From: Salipiger aestuarii
GTDB lineage: Bacteria; Pseudomonadota; Alphaproteobacteria; Rhodobacterales; Rhodobacteraceae
Length of the DNA: 47,302 nucleotides
Assembly: GCF_003259905.1 (NCBI RefSeq)
Contig: NZ_QLMG01000033.1
Coordinates: forward strand, 1-47,302
Direction of reading: 5' to 3'
Shown here: piece after piece, positions 16,816 to 25,551 of the stretch
Position numbering within the stretch: the stretch's first letter is position 1
How the letters are laid out: the number at the start of each line of letters is the position of its first letter
The notes under the pieces: model-generated
The model's database searches: none
Told to the model about the DNA's origin: nothing
What the model saw: the letters and a program-made list of their open reading frames with translations, nothing else
Position numbers and translations under genes: made by a program

Positions 16816-18074
16816 AGCATCCGGAACGGCCACAAACCGCCTTGTTGCATCCGCATCCGCAACGACGACAGGGCGCCGATCCACAGTATCATGTGGAACA
16901 GGATGAACGGCTTTAGGAAATCGGCCTCTGTCATGCTGCGCGACAACACGGCAGCGGCGATCGCCAGGAAAAAGATCTGCGAGGTGGTGCCGGACATCAG
17001 CGCCCCCCGCGTTACCTGCACCAGCGCCCAGACCAGCGCTGTCATGGCGATGCCCATGCCGATCAGCCCCTGATGCACCGCGATCTCGTAAAATGAATTG
17101 TGAAAGTTGAACGAATCTCCGGGCTTTTTGTAAAATTCGACAAAGATCTTACGCACCAGCGGCGATCTGTCATACTGCCAGAACCCGTTTTCGCCGACGC
17201 CCAGAAAGGGCCGTTCGGCAATCTGCTCTTCGGCATAGACCCAAAGATCGGTCCGCCCGGTGAGGGTCGAGGATTTGCCGAAATGCGCCAGCACCTTGTC
17301 CGCCGGGTTCGACTGCATGTTCGACAGCAGCACCGCCCCGGACGCAAAAGCGATTGCCAGGCCGAAACACAGCGCGGTGATACGGCTCAGGCGCAGGATG
17401 CCGCCGCTCAGAAACAGCACCGACAGCAGGATCAGCGCGCCGGTGCCAAAGATCAGCAACACGGCGGTCGCGGACTGGCTGTGAAACGCCATCAGCACCG
17501 CGACCGCCGCCATCGCCAGCCCGGACAGACGCAGCGCCCAGGGCGAACCCCGGTCGATGAAAATGCACAGACAGATCACCCACAGCACCACCATGTTCTT
17601 GCCCATGGTGTTCTTTTGCTCAAAGATTCCGGTGGAGAGGTCGCCGGTGCCGTAGGCATAAACCACGTTGATCAACCCAATTCCGCCAACCGCGATGAAC
17701 AGCGAATGCAGGATCGTGCGTTGCCGCATCGTCGCCGCGACCTGATAGCAGATCATGATCGTCAGCGCGAGGTAGACCGCCTTCTTGAACGCGGGCACGG
17801 GCTCGACCGCCCACAGCGGCGAGATCAGGCACCACAACGGAAACAGCAGCACCACCCAAGAGCGCGCCATCAGCGCGCAGATGCGCGACTGATCGCGCAG
17901 GATCGCCCAGCTGTAATAAAGCGCCAGCGGATAGAGGATCAGTTGGTCCGCGCGGAACTGTACGAAGGTTACAAGGCACCACAACGCGAACAACAGCAGA
18001 TCGCGGCGTTCATCCGTGATGTGCAGGCGCAGTCTGCGGTCGCGCCGATACAACGCTGGCCCAAGGTTTGTCAT
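16812..18074 (-). CDS. Wzy-type O-antigen ligase/polymerase family membrane protein
   Basis: The protein has 420 residues from ATG 18074, which follows AAGGGGG; an ATG at 18149 or 18164 would overlap the upstream sulfotransferase and add a non-hydrophobic leader. It has about ten to twelve TM segments and the Wzy_C (PF04932) hallmarks: STLTGRTDLW, RPFLGVGENGFW and, after a periplasmic loop, FHNSFYEIAVHQGLIG with its His. It would join repeat units into the polymer on the periplasmic side, working with the flippase that converges on it. It is the last gene of a five-gene minus-strand unit (GH16, GT2, GT4, sulfotransferase, wzy). A ligase role is formally possible, but the exopolysaccharide context favours polymerase. 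Confidence 0.9.
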   Translation of the reverse strand: MTNLGPALYRRDRRLRLHITDERRDLLLFALWCLVTFVQFRADQLILYPLALYYSWAILRDQSRICALMARSWVVLLFPLWCLISPLWAVEPVPAFKKAVYLALTIMICYQVAATMRQRTILHSLFIAVGGIGLINVVYAYGTGDLSTGIFEQKNTMGKNMVVLWVICLCIFIDRGSPWALRLSGLAMAAVAVLMAFHSQSATAVLLIFGTGALILLSVLFLSGGILRLSRITALCFGLAIAFASGAVLLSNMQSNPADKVLAHFGKSSTLTGRTDLWVYAEEQIAERPFLGVGENGFWQYDRSPLVRKIFVEFYKKPGDSFNFHNSFYEIAVHQGLIGMGIAMTALVWALVQVTRGALMSGTTSQIFFLAIAAAVLSRSMTEADFLKPFILFHMILWIGALSSLRMRMQQGGLWPFRML

Positions 18075-18135
18075 CGGGGCGCGGCCCCCTTGTCCCGGAT
18101 TTCGGGCCGCAAGGAACGGTCCCGACGGCAGCTGG

Positions 18136-19068
18136 CTACTGCGGATCATACCCCATCCTTTCAAGCATGACAGGGAAGTCGTCCGGTGCCTGCGCGAGAT
18201 CCTCGCCGCGCAGCCGGGTTTTCCAGCGCCCTACGGAGGCGGCTGAGATCGGGGATTTGACATTGCCGTGATGCGCGTGAACTTCGACATCGCCAAGCCG
18301 GGCAGCGGGGGCGGACAGCATCGCGGGGTCGAACGGCAGCGCCGCCCAGTCGCAGATGTCGCAAAAGCTGGCTTGGGGGGCGGTCACCAGGGTCTCGTAC
18401 GACTGCCGGAACACGTCTGCGCCGGTTCGCGCAAGGGTTTCGCAGGCGCGGTTTGCATCGACCCAGCGCCTGGCGGCGGTCGGGAAGTCCTGGTATAGCC
18501 CCGCTTCGACGTAAGACAGGGCAGCGTCGCGACCATCGCGCGTCAGCCACAGGAACTGCGCGTCGGGAAAGGCGGCGCGAAGTGCCGGCAGGTGAAAGGT
18601 GTTGTATGGCGTCTTGTCACCCCAGCGGGACGCGTCCGAGTTCTCTGCCTGCGCAAGATACCGGTAGAATGCCGTAATCAACGCAGGCAGCGAACGATCC
18701 GACATCCCAAGTGCCTGGATGGCGAAATCATTCAGGCTCCCCAGCCCAAAATCGGCAAAATGCGGATGTTTTTCAAAATGGGCGCAGAACAGCCAGACCT
18801 TTTCGCGCCACATCAGCGATTTCAGGCGCGGCCACATTTCGATGATCTCGCCCAGAACAAATGTTTCGGGCGGGATGTGGATGGCGCCTGTCGCCATCAG
18901 GACGCGCCGCACCAATGTGTTTCCCGATCGGCCCGAACCGATGACAAACAGCGGCCGCGGGCTGTTGTCACCGCGCAGCCGATTGCGGCGCCGCATGATG
19001 GCCAACGCGATTCCCGTCCTCAACCGGTCTCGACGCCCTTTCTGGATGGTTCCGGACGATGAGTTCAT
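18136..19068 (-). CDS. PAPS-dependent sulfotransferase (first of three)
   Basis: The 310-residue sulfotransferase-family protein has the 5'-phosphosulfate-binding loop FVIGSGRSGNTLVRRVL (about 41-57) and the 3'-phosphate-binding segment LTRDGRDAALS (Arg177, Ser185). WGDKTP (about 149-154) is another family-like block. It would move sulfate from PAPS to a hydroxyl of a sugar intermediate in the cytoplasm. The first 35 residues are basic and poorly conserved. Its ATG overlaps the TGA of the GT4 gene (TGATG), so the two are translationally coupled, which suggests that it sulfates the sugar added by that transferase. No PAPS synthesis genes (CysND/CysC type) lie in the window. Confidence 0.88.
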   Translation of the reverse strand: MNSSSGTIQKGRRDRLRTGIALAIMRRRNRLRGDNSPRPLFVIGSGRSGNTLVRRVLMATGAIHIPPETFVLGEIIEMWPRLKSLMWREKVWLFCAHFEKHPHFADFGLGSLNDFAIQALGMSDRSLPALITAFYRYLAQAENSDASRWGDKTPYNTFHLPALRAAFPDAQFLWLTRDGRDAALSYVEAGLYQDFPTAARRWVDANRACETLARTGADVFRQSYETLVTAPQASFCDICDWAALPFDPAMLSAPAARLGDVEVHAHHGNVKSPISAASVGRWKTRLRGEDLAQAPDDFPVMLERMGYDPQ

Positions 19069-20216
19069 CAGCTGAGCCCCTGGGTCTGGCGACGGTAAAG
19101 GCCCACGGCCTTGCGAACTGTCCGCATGACCGGATATGCGGCGCCCGCCCGCCCGGCATCGCCGCTGTCGATGCGCAGCGTCTCAAGCCGTGCGGCGACG
19201 CCGATGGCCGCGTACCGGCGCACTGCCGTTTCGCGTGCTGCGTCGGCCCGGGTCAACGTGCGTTCGGGGGCGGCGGTCATCCGACGCAGCGCATCGGCCA
19301 CTTCGTGGGGCTGGCAATAGCAGGCCATGTTGCCGAATGTGGCCTGCAGGCGGGGATCCAGCAGGCAGGGGCGGGCGCATAGCATTGCTTCGGCAATGGT
19401 GCGCCCGAAGGCCTCAAGCCAGTTGGGGTGGTAGTGATAAGCGAAAACGTCCAGCGAGTTGAGGAATTGCGCGACGGGTTCGCCACCAAAGGGCAGCACC
19501 TCCCACAGATCGGTGCGCGCTCCCCTCGCGATCAACGCTTCGGTCGGGCAGCCGAGAACACGCACTCGGATGCCGTGCGCCGCGGGCAACGCCGCGTCGA
19601 TCTCGGCGCCTGTTGCGGGGAATTTCAACGGATCGGGCCGCCCATGGCGCCCGATGGTCAGGTCTGGCCCGGACAGCGCACGCCGCGTCGGCGCCAGATC
19701 GCCGGGGTCGAACACGTTCGGCCAATCCTCGCTGCTTTGTCGGATCAGCGGTGCAAAGCTGGCCAGTTGCGTCCGCACGCTTCCGGAAATGGGCGCGAAC
19801 CACGCGGACAGACCGGTGGCCCGCTTCGCACGCCGCAGCGTTGCGACGGGGTCCCATTCCATCGACCCGTCCGCCCGGAACGGCGCATGGTGGGCAACGA
19901 TCAGTGAACGCCCGGCGGTCAGGCGCAGGCGCTCTTCGACGCCGCGGAAAAATACCAGAGGATGATGCAGAAACGCCAGATCTGCGTGCGCCGCCCGTTC
20001 CGGCGACAGCCGTGTCACGCCATCCAGATCAGCCAGCGCCAGCGCCTTGGGGTTTTCGGGGTCGCGCGCGTCGTCAAGATAGCCCGACCGCACGAAGATC
20101 AGCCCGACCGTCGCCCCGAGCGCCACCATTGCCGTTACATCGGCCACCAGCGCCGCTGTGCTGCCGCCCGAAAACCGCGGGTCGGCGACCACGAGGATGT
20201 CGAAACCCGCGCTCAT
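19068..20216 (-). CDS. GT4-type glycosyltransferase
   Basis: The protein has 382 residues from ATG 20216; the frame is open 31 codons further, but that stretch lies inside the upstream GT2 gene. The N-terminal FDILVVADPRFSGGSTAALV has the Gly-rich loop of GT-B enzymes. The donor domain holds WLEAFGRTIAEAMLCARPCLL, split here as EAFGRTIAEAM with the EX7E pair of Glu residues and the following RP turn. It probably adds one sugar of the repeat unit. It overlaps GT2 upstream by four bases and the sulfotransferase downstream by one, placing it firmly in a coupled operon. The middle part is diverged and Ala/Arg rich. Donor and acceptor cannot be read. Confidence 0.85.
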   Translation of the reverse strand: MSAGFDILVVADPRFSGGSTAALVADVTAMVALGATVGLIFVRSGYLDDARDPENPKALALADLDGVTRLSPERAAHADLAFLHHPLVFFRGVEERLRLTAGRSLIVAHHAPFRADGSMEWDPVATLRRAKRATGLSAWFAPISGSVRTQLASFAPLIRQSSEDWPNVFDPGDLAPTRRALSGPDLTIGRHGRPDPLKFPATGAEIDAALPAAHGIRVRVLGCPTEALIARGARTDLWEVLPFGGEPVAQFLNSLDVFAYHYHPNWLEAFGRTIAEAMLCARPCLLDPRLQATFGNMACYCQPHEVADALRRMTAAPERTLTRADAARETAVRRYAAIGVAARLETLRIDSGDAGRAGAAYPVMRTVRKAVGLYRRQTQGLS

Positions 20217-21175
20217 CGCAGGCGCAGCCTGTGTCCCAGACGCAACGTGATCTCTTTCCCAAGCTTGCCGACCAGATCGGCGAGCACCGGGGGGGGCGCA
20301 AGAAAACACCGGACAAAGGCGACCGGATCGGCGGCTTTCTTGGCATCAATCAACTGCCGCCACGCCAATTTCTTGCGCTGTTCCATCATGTGGGCACGCA
20401 GCGCGCGGCGGGTATCTCTATCGACGTGCGGCAACGCCAGAAGCGCGCGATCGGCCGTGACGAGCCGTTTATGGGCCGCGCCGGGGTGCTCGGCTGACAA
20501 CGACCCGCGTCGCACCACGGCGGCATAGCCCACAGGATCGGTCAAGACGAACCGCGCCCCCGCGATCAGCGCTTGCGTATACAGAACGTAATCCTCGCCA
20601 AGACGAATATCGGGGGCATAGGTCAGCGCATTGGCGCGCAGAAAACGTCTTTCCATAATCGGCTTGAGAAAGCCGTATTCGCGCCGGCCACCGCGCCAGG
20701 ACGACAGGTTTCCGGCAACAAAGCGCGCCGCATCCAGCCGCGTGACGCCAAGCGGCGTTTCCGAGATCATCCTGCGACGCGGCCCGTCAAGCGCGCCTTC
20801 CTCAAGCCGCCACAGATCGTCGGCGACGAACTGCGCGTTCTCGGCCCGCGCCAGGGCTGTCAGGCGCGCCAGCCGGTCTGGGTCGCAAAAGAAGTCATCG
20901 GAATCAAGCACGGTAATCCACGCGCCGCGTGCGATCTCAAGGCCACGGTTGCGCGCGGCCCCCGGCCCCTGATTGTCGGTCTGTCGCAACAGGCGCAGGC
21001 GCGGATCGGCGGCGGCGCGTGCTTGGGCAATCGCGGCGGTGCCATCGGGCGAAGCATCGTCGATCACGATCACCTCGACGGGGACGGTTTGCGCCAGCGC
21101 GCTGTCGATGGCGCGGTCTAGCGTCGTCTCGGCAGACCACGCGGCGATCAGGACAGAGACGAGCGGATCAGTCAT
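20213..21175 (-). CDS. GT2 family glycosyltransferase
   Basis: The protein has 320 residues from ATG 21175. The GT-A fold is seen in VSVLIAAWSAETTLDRAIDS, VIVIDDASPDGT and the acidic metal motif VLDSDDFF (about 90-97). LGEDYVLYTQAL (about 195) would carry the catalytic base region (ED). The C-terminal 100 residues are helical and basic. It overlaps the GH16 gene upstream by eight bases and the GT4 gene downstream by four. It resembles the GT2 at 22029, with a shared AAW-AE start, DDASPDGT block and DYVLY/DFHLI region, suggesting an old duplication now on opposite strands around the GH16 gene. Confidence 0.9.
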   Translation of the reverse strand: MTDPLVSVLIAAWSAETTLDRAIDSALAQTVPVEVIVIDDASPDGTAAIAQARAAADPRLRLLRQTDNQGPGAARNRGLEIARGAWITVLDSDDFFCDPDRLARLTALARAENAQFVADDLWRLEEGALDGPRRRMISETPLGVTRLDAARFVAGNLSSWRGGRREYGFLKPIMERRFLRANALTYAPDIRLGEDYVLYTQALIAGARFVLTDPVGYAAVVRRGSLSAEHPGAAHKRLVTADRALLALPHVDRDTRRALRAHMMEQRKKLAWRQLIDAKKAADPVAFVRCFLAPPPVLADLVGKLGKEITLRLGHRLRLR

Positions 21176-21965
21176 GAGATGCTTCCAGAGCATCGGAACA
21201 CATAGCCGCGTCCGTCCCGGGCGGGCGGTAGGAAAGACAATGATACGTCACATGGGCGCGCGTGTCGTCCGGCGCTTCGCCTGACCAGGTGTCCTGCGCC
21301 GCGGCTCCGCCCCAGATGCTGAGGTATATGCGCTGCGGAATCTGCGGAATCTCGGTGTCGGCGCTGGTGATCCGCAGCAATTCGCGACCATCTACCGACC
21401 AGACCAGCCGGTCGGGCAGCCAGTCAAGTGCGTAGAGATGCGGCGCCTCGGCTGCGTCAAAGCCAAGTTCGGTCCATCGCCCAGGCAGCTTCTGCCCGTC
21501 GACAAAGCGGTTCAGCCAGACCTTGGTGGTGTCTCGCCCAAGGAACTCAAAATCGATCTCTTCGTGAGTGTCACCGAAAAATGGCCCGGTGTAGGTGAAG
21601 AAAGATGAAATCACCCCATAGCCCCGCGCCGCGGTCATCACGACCTCATAGCGCCCGAAATGGGTGCGCTGCTTGCGCTGAACCTCGGCGCCGAAAAAAT
21701 CCTTGTGCGATTCTTCGGGGGCGGGGACCAGGGACAGCAGGGTGCCGCCCGAAACGGGCCGCGTCACAGAACCGGATTTCCACGCCGTCCGGAAGCTGTC
21801 GCGCTTTACGGCAAAATTCGACACGTACCATGCGCCGGCGTCGCCAAGATCGTCCAGCCGTGACAGAAAAGCGGCGCCGGGGGCGGCCGGAGCCTGAATG
21901 ACACTTGCGCACAGAGCGAGACCCGTCAAAATTGAATAACGAGGTAAGACGCGGTTATCCAACAT
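21168..21965 (-). CDS. Secreted GH16 endo-beta-glycanase (ExoK-like)
   Basis: The protein has 265 residues from ATG 21965, which follows AGGA at about eight bases. The signal peptide region has RYSILTGLALCASVIQAPA followed by AAPG, so Sec export is expected. The GH16 active-site motif is HEEIDFEFLG (about residues 133-142: Glu, Asp, Glu). The aromatic-lined segment RTHFGRYEVVMTAARGYG fits the family fold. It corresponds to ExoK of Sinorhizobium, which cleaves nascent succinoglycan. The frame stays open to 22976, but that extension is antisense to the GT2 at 22029 and is not real. It heads a five-gene coupled unit and lies divergent to the GT2 gene with 63 bases between starts. Confidence 0.9.
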   Translation of the reverse strand: MLDNRVLPRYSILTGLALCASVIQAPAAPGAAFLSRLDDLGDAGAWYVSNFAVKRDSFRTAWKSGSVTRPVSGGTLLSLVPAPEESHKDFFGAEVQRKQRTHFGRYEVVMTAARGYGVISSFFTYTGPFFGDTHEEIDFEFLGRDTTKVWLNRFVDGQKLPGRWTELGFDAAEAPHLYALDWLPDRLVWSVDGRELLRITSADTEIPQIPQRIYLSIWGGAAAQDTWSGEAPDDTRAHVTYHCLSYRPPGTDAAMCSDALEASHD

Positions 21966-22028
21966 ACGCGTAGTCCTAACACATAAAGAAAACAAAAACG
22001 AATTATGCCCTGATGGTAGATCGCGCAC
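21966..22028. promoter_or_regulatory. 63-bp divergent promoter region between exoK-like and GT2 genes
   Basis: This short AT-rich gap separates two divergent starts. A run of A-rich sequence sits at 21981-22005. It must carry both 5' ends, so the two units may share control. No hexamers could be fixed with confidence. Confidence 0.4.
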
Positions 22029-22982
22029 ATGGTTGACGCAACAATCATCATCGCGGCCTGGTGTGCCGAAGCAAGCCTTGCCGATGCGGTAGGCAGTGCC
22101 TTGGCGCAAAAGGGCGTTTCGCTTGAGATTGTCGTGGTCGACGATGCCTCGCCCGACGGGACCTTCCGGCTGGCCAGGTCGCTGGCGGCGCAAGACGAAC
22201 GGATTCGCGTGTTGCGTCAGTCGCGCAATGGCGGACCGGCAGCGGCGCGCAACGCCGGAATCGACGCGGCGCAGGGGCGCTGGATCGCGGTGCTTGATGC
22301 AGATGACGCCATGGTTCCGGGGCGGCTGGCGTCGCTGATCGCGCTTGCCGAGGCGGTCGGCGCGGACGCGGTCTATGACGATTTCCAGCCGACCGACAGC
22401 GCGGGCAAGGCCGTCGGGCCGACGCATCTTGCGCCGCTTGCGCTTTCTGAACCCACCCGTTGGGATTTGGAAACGTTCCTGGCCGGGTGTCAGGCCGAGC
22501 AGTGCAAACCTGGGCTTGGGTATCTCAAGCCATTGATAAGACGAGAATTTATTGAGAGCGCCGGGTTGCGCTACGACGACGCTCTGCGCAACGGAGAAGA
22601 TTTCCACCTGATCGCCGCGCTGCTTGCTTCGGGTGGGTCGCTTTGGGTCTCGCCCGAGGCGGGCTATCTTTATACGCGCGCGTCGGGAACGATCTCGTCG
22701 CGGCTGAACCCTGATCACGCACAGGCGCTGGCACGCGCTGACGCAGCGTTTCTTGAACGCCATGCCGCGCAACTGTCCCCCAGGGCGCAGGGTTTGATGC
22801 GGCTTCACATGCGTCGGTTTCTCGACTTCGGCACGTCCGAAGCCGTGCTGCAATCCCTCAAGGCGGGGCGCCCGGCGGTCGCCTTGGCGGCGCTGGTGCG
22901 CAGGCCGCAGGCTACCGGGCGTCTGCTGCGGCAGATCGTTGAGGCGTCTGCGCGCCGGATACGGCGGGCGGGGCACCGCTGA
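22029..22982 (+). CDS. GT2 family glycosyltransferase
   Basis: The 317-residue GT-A enzyme starts MVDATIIIAAWCAEASLADA. It has IVVVDDASPDGTFRLA (about 34-49), the donor-metal motif VLDADDAM (about 92-99) and RNGEDFHLIAALL (about 193-205), which carries the catalytic acidic pair. The C-terminal basic helices end in RRIRRAGHR and may touch the membrane. It is the closest relative in the window of the GT2 at 20213. It stands alone on plus between two minus-strand units and ends 16 bases before the convergent GT4 stop. It probably adds one sugar of the repeat. Confidence 0.9.
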   Translation: MVDATIIIAAWCAEASLADAVGSALAQKGVSLEIVVVDDASPDGTFRLARSLAAQDERIRVLRQSRNGGPAAARNAGIDAAQGRWIAVLDADDAMVPGRLASLIALAEAVGADAVYDDFQPTDSAGKAVGPTHLAPLALSEPTRWDLETFLAGCQAEQCKPGLGYLKPLIRREFIESAGLRYDDALRNGEDFHLIAALLASGGSLWVSPEAGYLYTRASGTISSRLNPDHAQALARADAAFLERHAAQLSPRAQGLMRLHMRRFLDFGTSEAVLQSLKAGRPAVALAALVRRPQATGRLLRQIVEASARRIRRAGHR

Positions 22983-22998
22983 GCCGCCGCGTCTCGGG

Positions 22999-24162
22999 TC
23001 AGGCAGGCGCGGCCAGCCCGATATGCAGGGCGTTGGTGATTTCCTCGGCAGTCTGGCGAAACTCGGATGCGGGCCTGGTCAGAAGTGCCTGGCGCCGGGC
23101 GAAAACGTCGGCAGGGGACAGCCGGGCCAGCAGGGCGCAAAGCGCCTCGGCACTGGGTTCCGGCACGGTCCAGCCCAAGCCGTTCTCGACCCGGCGCCCG
23201 GTTTCCGTGCCCGCGACGGCGATCGAGGGGCACCCGAAATAGCTTGCTTCGTAGATCCGGTTCGGCAGCAACCACGTGGAATTCGTGCCCCATTGCCACA
23301 GGTCCTGCGCCCAGACGAGATCGCTTGCCGCGTAGATCGGCGCAAGATCGTCGGGATAAGCGTAGGCCCCGTGCCATGTCATGTTCGGGCAGGCGCCAAG
23401 GGTTGCCTCGAATTCGGGCACGGCATGGTGATGCACAGCCCCGTGCAGCGCGATCCGGACGCCATCCCCCATACGATCCGCCGTTTCAGCGAGAATCGCA
23501 AGACTGCGCGCGCAGCGAAGCGTACCCACCCATGCCAGCCGCAACGGCGCATCAGCGGTCCATTCGGACGGGGCGCTGCCGACGCGGGGGGCTGGACGTT
23601 CGGGGCCGCCGTCTTCGATCCACAGCTTGTTTTCTATCAGCGCTACCGGGCCGTCCCAGTTTTGCACCGGGGCGAAGTATTCGCGCAGAAAGGCAGGGGA
23701 TGAGATGATCAGCGCGCTTGTCCGCGCCAGCAATGCCCGTTCGAGCGCGCGTGTCACGCGGCCCTTGATCCCCGGATCGGTCATCAGGTCATGTATATCA
23801 AGGCATTCATAGATGACCGGGGGGTTCGGTCGCGTCATTGCCTGCGCCGCAACGGCGACGGCCAACAGGTCGAGGTTGCGGGCGATGATTGCATCCGCCC
23901 CGGCCAGCTTGCGACGATTCATCAACACCTTGAACACCGACCCCACGACAGCTGCCGCGCGCCAAGGCAGGCCTCCGTTTCTGGTTCTGAACAGGTGGAC
24001 GTTTTCCCAGAAGGGGTTGAAATCAAGGTTCATGTTCGCGCGTCGCATCATGAAGCCCATGACATCGAAGCCGCAATCAAGATAGCTGCGCATCCGCCGG
24101 ATCTGCGCCGCTTCGGCTGCGTCGAAACCGAAGACGATCAGCTTCGGGCGCGCGTCGCTCAT
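22999..24162 (-). CDS. GT4/GT1-like glycosyltransferase
   Basis: The protein has 387 residues from ATG 24162. The GT-B fold is suggested by LIVFGFDAAEAAQIRRMRS at the start, VIYECLDIHDLM (about 115-126) and the donor-site region LPNRIYEASYFGCPSIAVAG (about 310-329), where the usual second Glu motif appears as IYEASYFG. This variant resembles glucuronosyl- or succinoglycan-type GT4 enzymes. Its start overlaps the stop of the upstream sulfotransferase as ATGA, so the pair is translationally coupled. The pairing repeats the GT4-sulfotransferase pairing at 18136-20216. Donor sugar unknown. Confidence 0.85.
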   Translation of the reverse strand: MSDARPKLIVFGFDAAEAAQIRRMRSYLDCGFDVMGFMMRRANMNLDFNPFWENVHLFRTRNGGLPWRAAAVVGSVFKVLMNRRKLAGADAIIARNLDLLAVAVAAQAMTRPNPPVIYECLDIHDLMTDPGIKGRVTRALERALLARTSALIISSPAFLREYFAPVQNWDGPVALIENKLWIEDGGPERPAPRVGSAPSEWTADAPLRLAWVGTLRCARSLAILAETADRMGDGVRIALHGAVHHHAVPEFEATLGACPNMTWHGAYAYPDDLAPIYAASDLVWAQDLWQWGTNSTWLLPNRIYEASYFGCPSIAVAGTETGRRVENGLGWTVPEPSAEALCALLARLSPADVFARRQALLTRPASEFRQTAEEITNALHIGLAAPA

Positions 24163-25016
24163 GATGCAGAGGCAAGGCGCATGGTTTCCCACGGCAGGCA
24201 ATCGCGGGCCAGCATCTGCCGCAGCCGGTCCATCTCGGGGGTGAAATACTCGGTAAGGCGCGTGCGTGTTTCCGCGGTCATCGGCGGGATTTCCCGGCGG
24301 ATATCAATCTTGTTGGCCTTCAGCAGCGCCGAGACCGGACCCGTCTGCTTGAGCCGCGCAAGCGCGGGCTCCATGCCCTGTCGGCGCAGCCAGTCTCCGC
24401 CCGCACGCAGGCCTGTGCGCAGCACCGGCATTCTGGCGCGGTCGCTTTCGTTGCGGCGCTCCAGCAGGATCGGGCTGTCGAACGCCGGGTCGACACCGCA
24501 AAAAGAGAAGACATCGCGGGCGGCGGCGCGTGCATCGGTCGAGATTTCCTCGGCGAACATCACGCGCAGTTGGTCGGCGGGGAACGCATCGAACCAGCGC
24601 GACAGATGCGTCGCATAAAGGCCTTGTTCAAGGTAGGCGGGGTTGTTTGCCAGCCCGTCCTCGAAGGAGCAGGGCGCAATATGGCCCTTGATGATTTCGT
24701 GAAGGTGGTTTGAAAAGGCGCGCTTCAGGGGGTCGCGCAGCAACGCCAGCACCTTGAGATCTGCGCGATAGGCATAGGCCCGGCCTGGTGCCCGCGGGTC
24801 GTGAAAGTACGACGGCGAGCTTTCGAAACACACCCGCGCCGACGGGTCCGGCGCGAAATGTTCCTCATACCAGGCGTAACCGCGATCAAAGTAATATGAG
24901 AAAAAGTCGACTTCCTTGGGGTCTGAAATGCCGATTTCCGGGTGCGATCCCGCAATCGCATGCAACCACGAAGAGGCGCATTTCTGCGCGCCGATTCCAA
25001 TCAGGCCTGGGCGCAT
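24159..25016 (-). CDS. PAPS-dependent sulfotransferase (second of three)
   Basis: The 285-residue protein opens with the PAPS 5' loop: LIGIGAQKCASSWLHAI (about 5-21). The 3'-phosphate segment LLRDPLKRAFSNHLHE (Arg94, Ser102) follows. KEVDFFSYYF (about 34-43) and FESSPSYFHDP (about 64-74) match the heparan-type/Stf0-like sulfotransferases that act on polysaccharides. AAGGAAACGGAG lies right before the ATG. It is the first gene of a two-gene unit with the GT4 at 22999, and its promoter must lie in the gene-poor region 25017-26206. It probably sulfates a sugar hydroxyl before export. Confidence 0.9.
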   Translation of the reverse strand: MRPGLIGIGAQKCASSWLHAIAGSHPEIGISDPKEVDFFSYYFDRGYAWYEEHFAPDPSARVCFESSPSYFHDPRAPGRAYAYRADLKVLALLRDPLKRAFSNHLHEIIKGHIAPCSFEDGLANNPAYLEQGLYATHLSRWFDAFPADQLRVMFAEEISTDARAAARDVFSFCGVDPAFDSPILLERRNESDRARMPVLRTGLRAGGDWLRRQGMEPALARLKQTGPVSALLKANKIDIRREIPPMTAETRTRLTEYFTPEMDRLRQMLARDCLPWETMRLASAS

Positions 25017-25505
25017 ACTCCGTTTCCTTAACTCGTTACCCCAAAACTATCGGTGATGTTCCGGGGTCTGGCAAGGCCGCAGTTTCCGGAGCACCCAAGC
25101 AAGCTGCCGGTTTCGTCGAGACCGCCGAGGATCTGACCGTGACCGCGCACCAGTGTCGATAGTCATCGCGCAAACGGATGGACCGGTCGGACCTGGACGG
25201 CGCTGCCACGCCTGGTTTTTGACGGAGCTGAACGAGACCATCGGAGCGACGTCTCCCCCGGTGGGGAGCACGAGCGCCTGCGTTTATCGCGCCGATCAGG
25301 CGCGGGCAAAGCGATTCGCCCGAAAAGTGCGGCGTGACGATCCATGGAGTATCGCTGGAAATAGCGATCAATTTGATTTCAGGGAGAGTTTTCAGCCGCG
25401 ACATTTCTGGCGGCCGTTTGGGGCAGCCTTGACGTCCATCTGTTGCGGGGAACACCCTTCGTGCCAGTTTCGCCTCATTCCGCCGCTAAAGTCTGTAAAA
25501 TGGTC

Positions 25506-25526
25506 GCTGACACAAGTTGTGTCAGC
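25506..25526. promoter_or_regulatory. Perfect 21-bp palindrome, candidate operator
   Basis: Arms GCTGACACAA and TTGTGTCAGC (10 bp each, no mismatch) flank a single G. A dyad of this length and spacing suits a dimeric helix-turn-helix repressor or activator. It lies about 490 bases upstream of the sulfotransferase start and 680 upstream of the G8-RTX start. The regulator is not in the window. Confidence 0.5.
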
Positions 25527-25551
25527 TTGTTGGGCAAAACTTCGCTGAGCG

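Noticed and set aside
21966-22976. Upstream extension of the small GH16 frame to 602 residues
   Set aside because: The extra part is antisense to the GT2 at 22029-22982, is basic and low-complexity, and hides the obvious signal peptide and ribosome site at 21965.
25036-25455. Minus-strand frame of 139 codons
   Set aside because: No recognised domain, no good ribosome site and Arg/Pro-rich composition; treated as non-coding.
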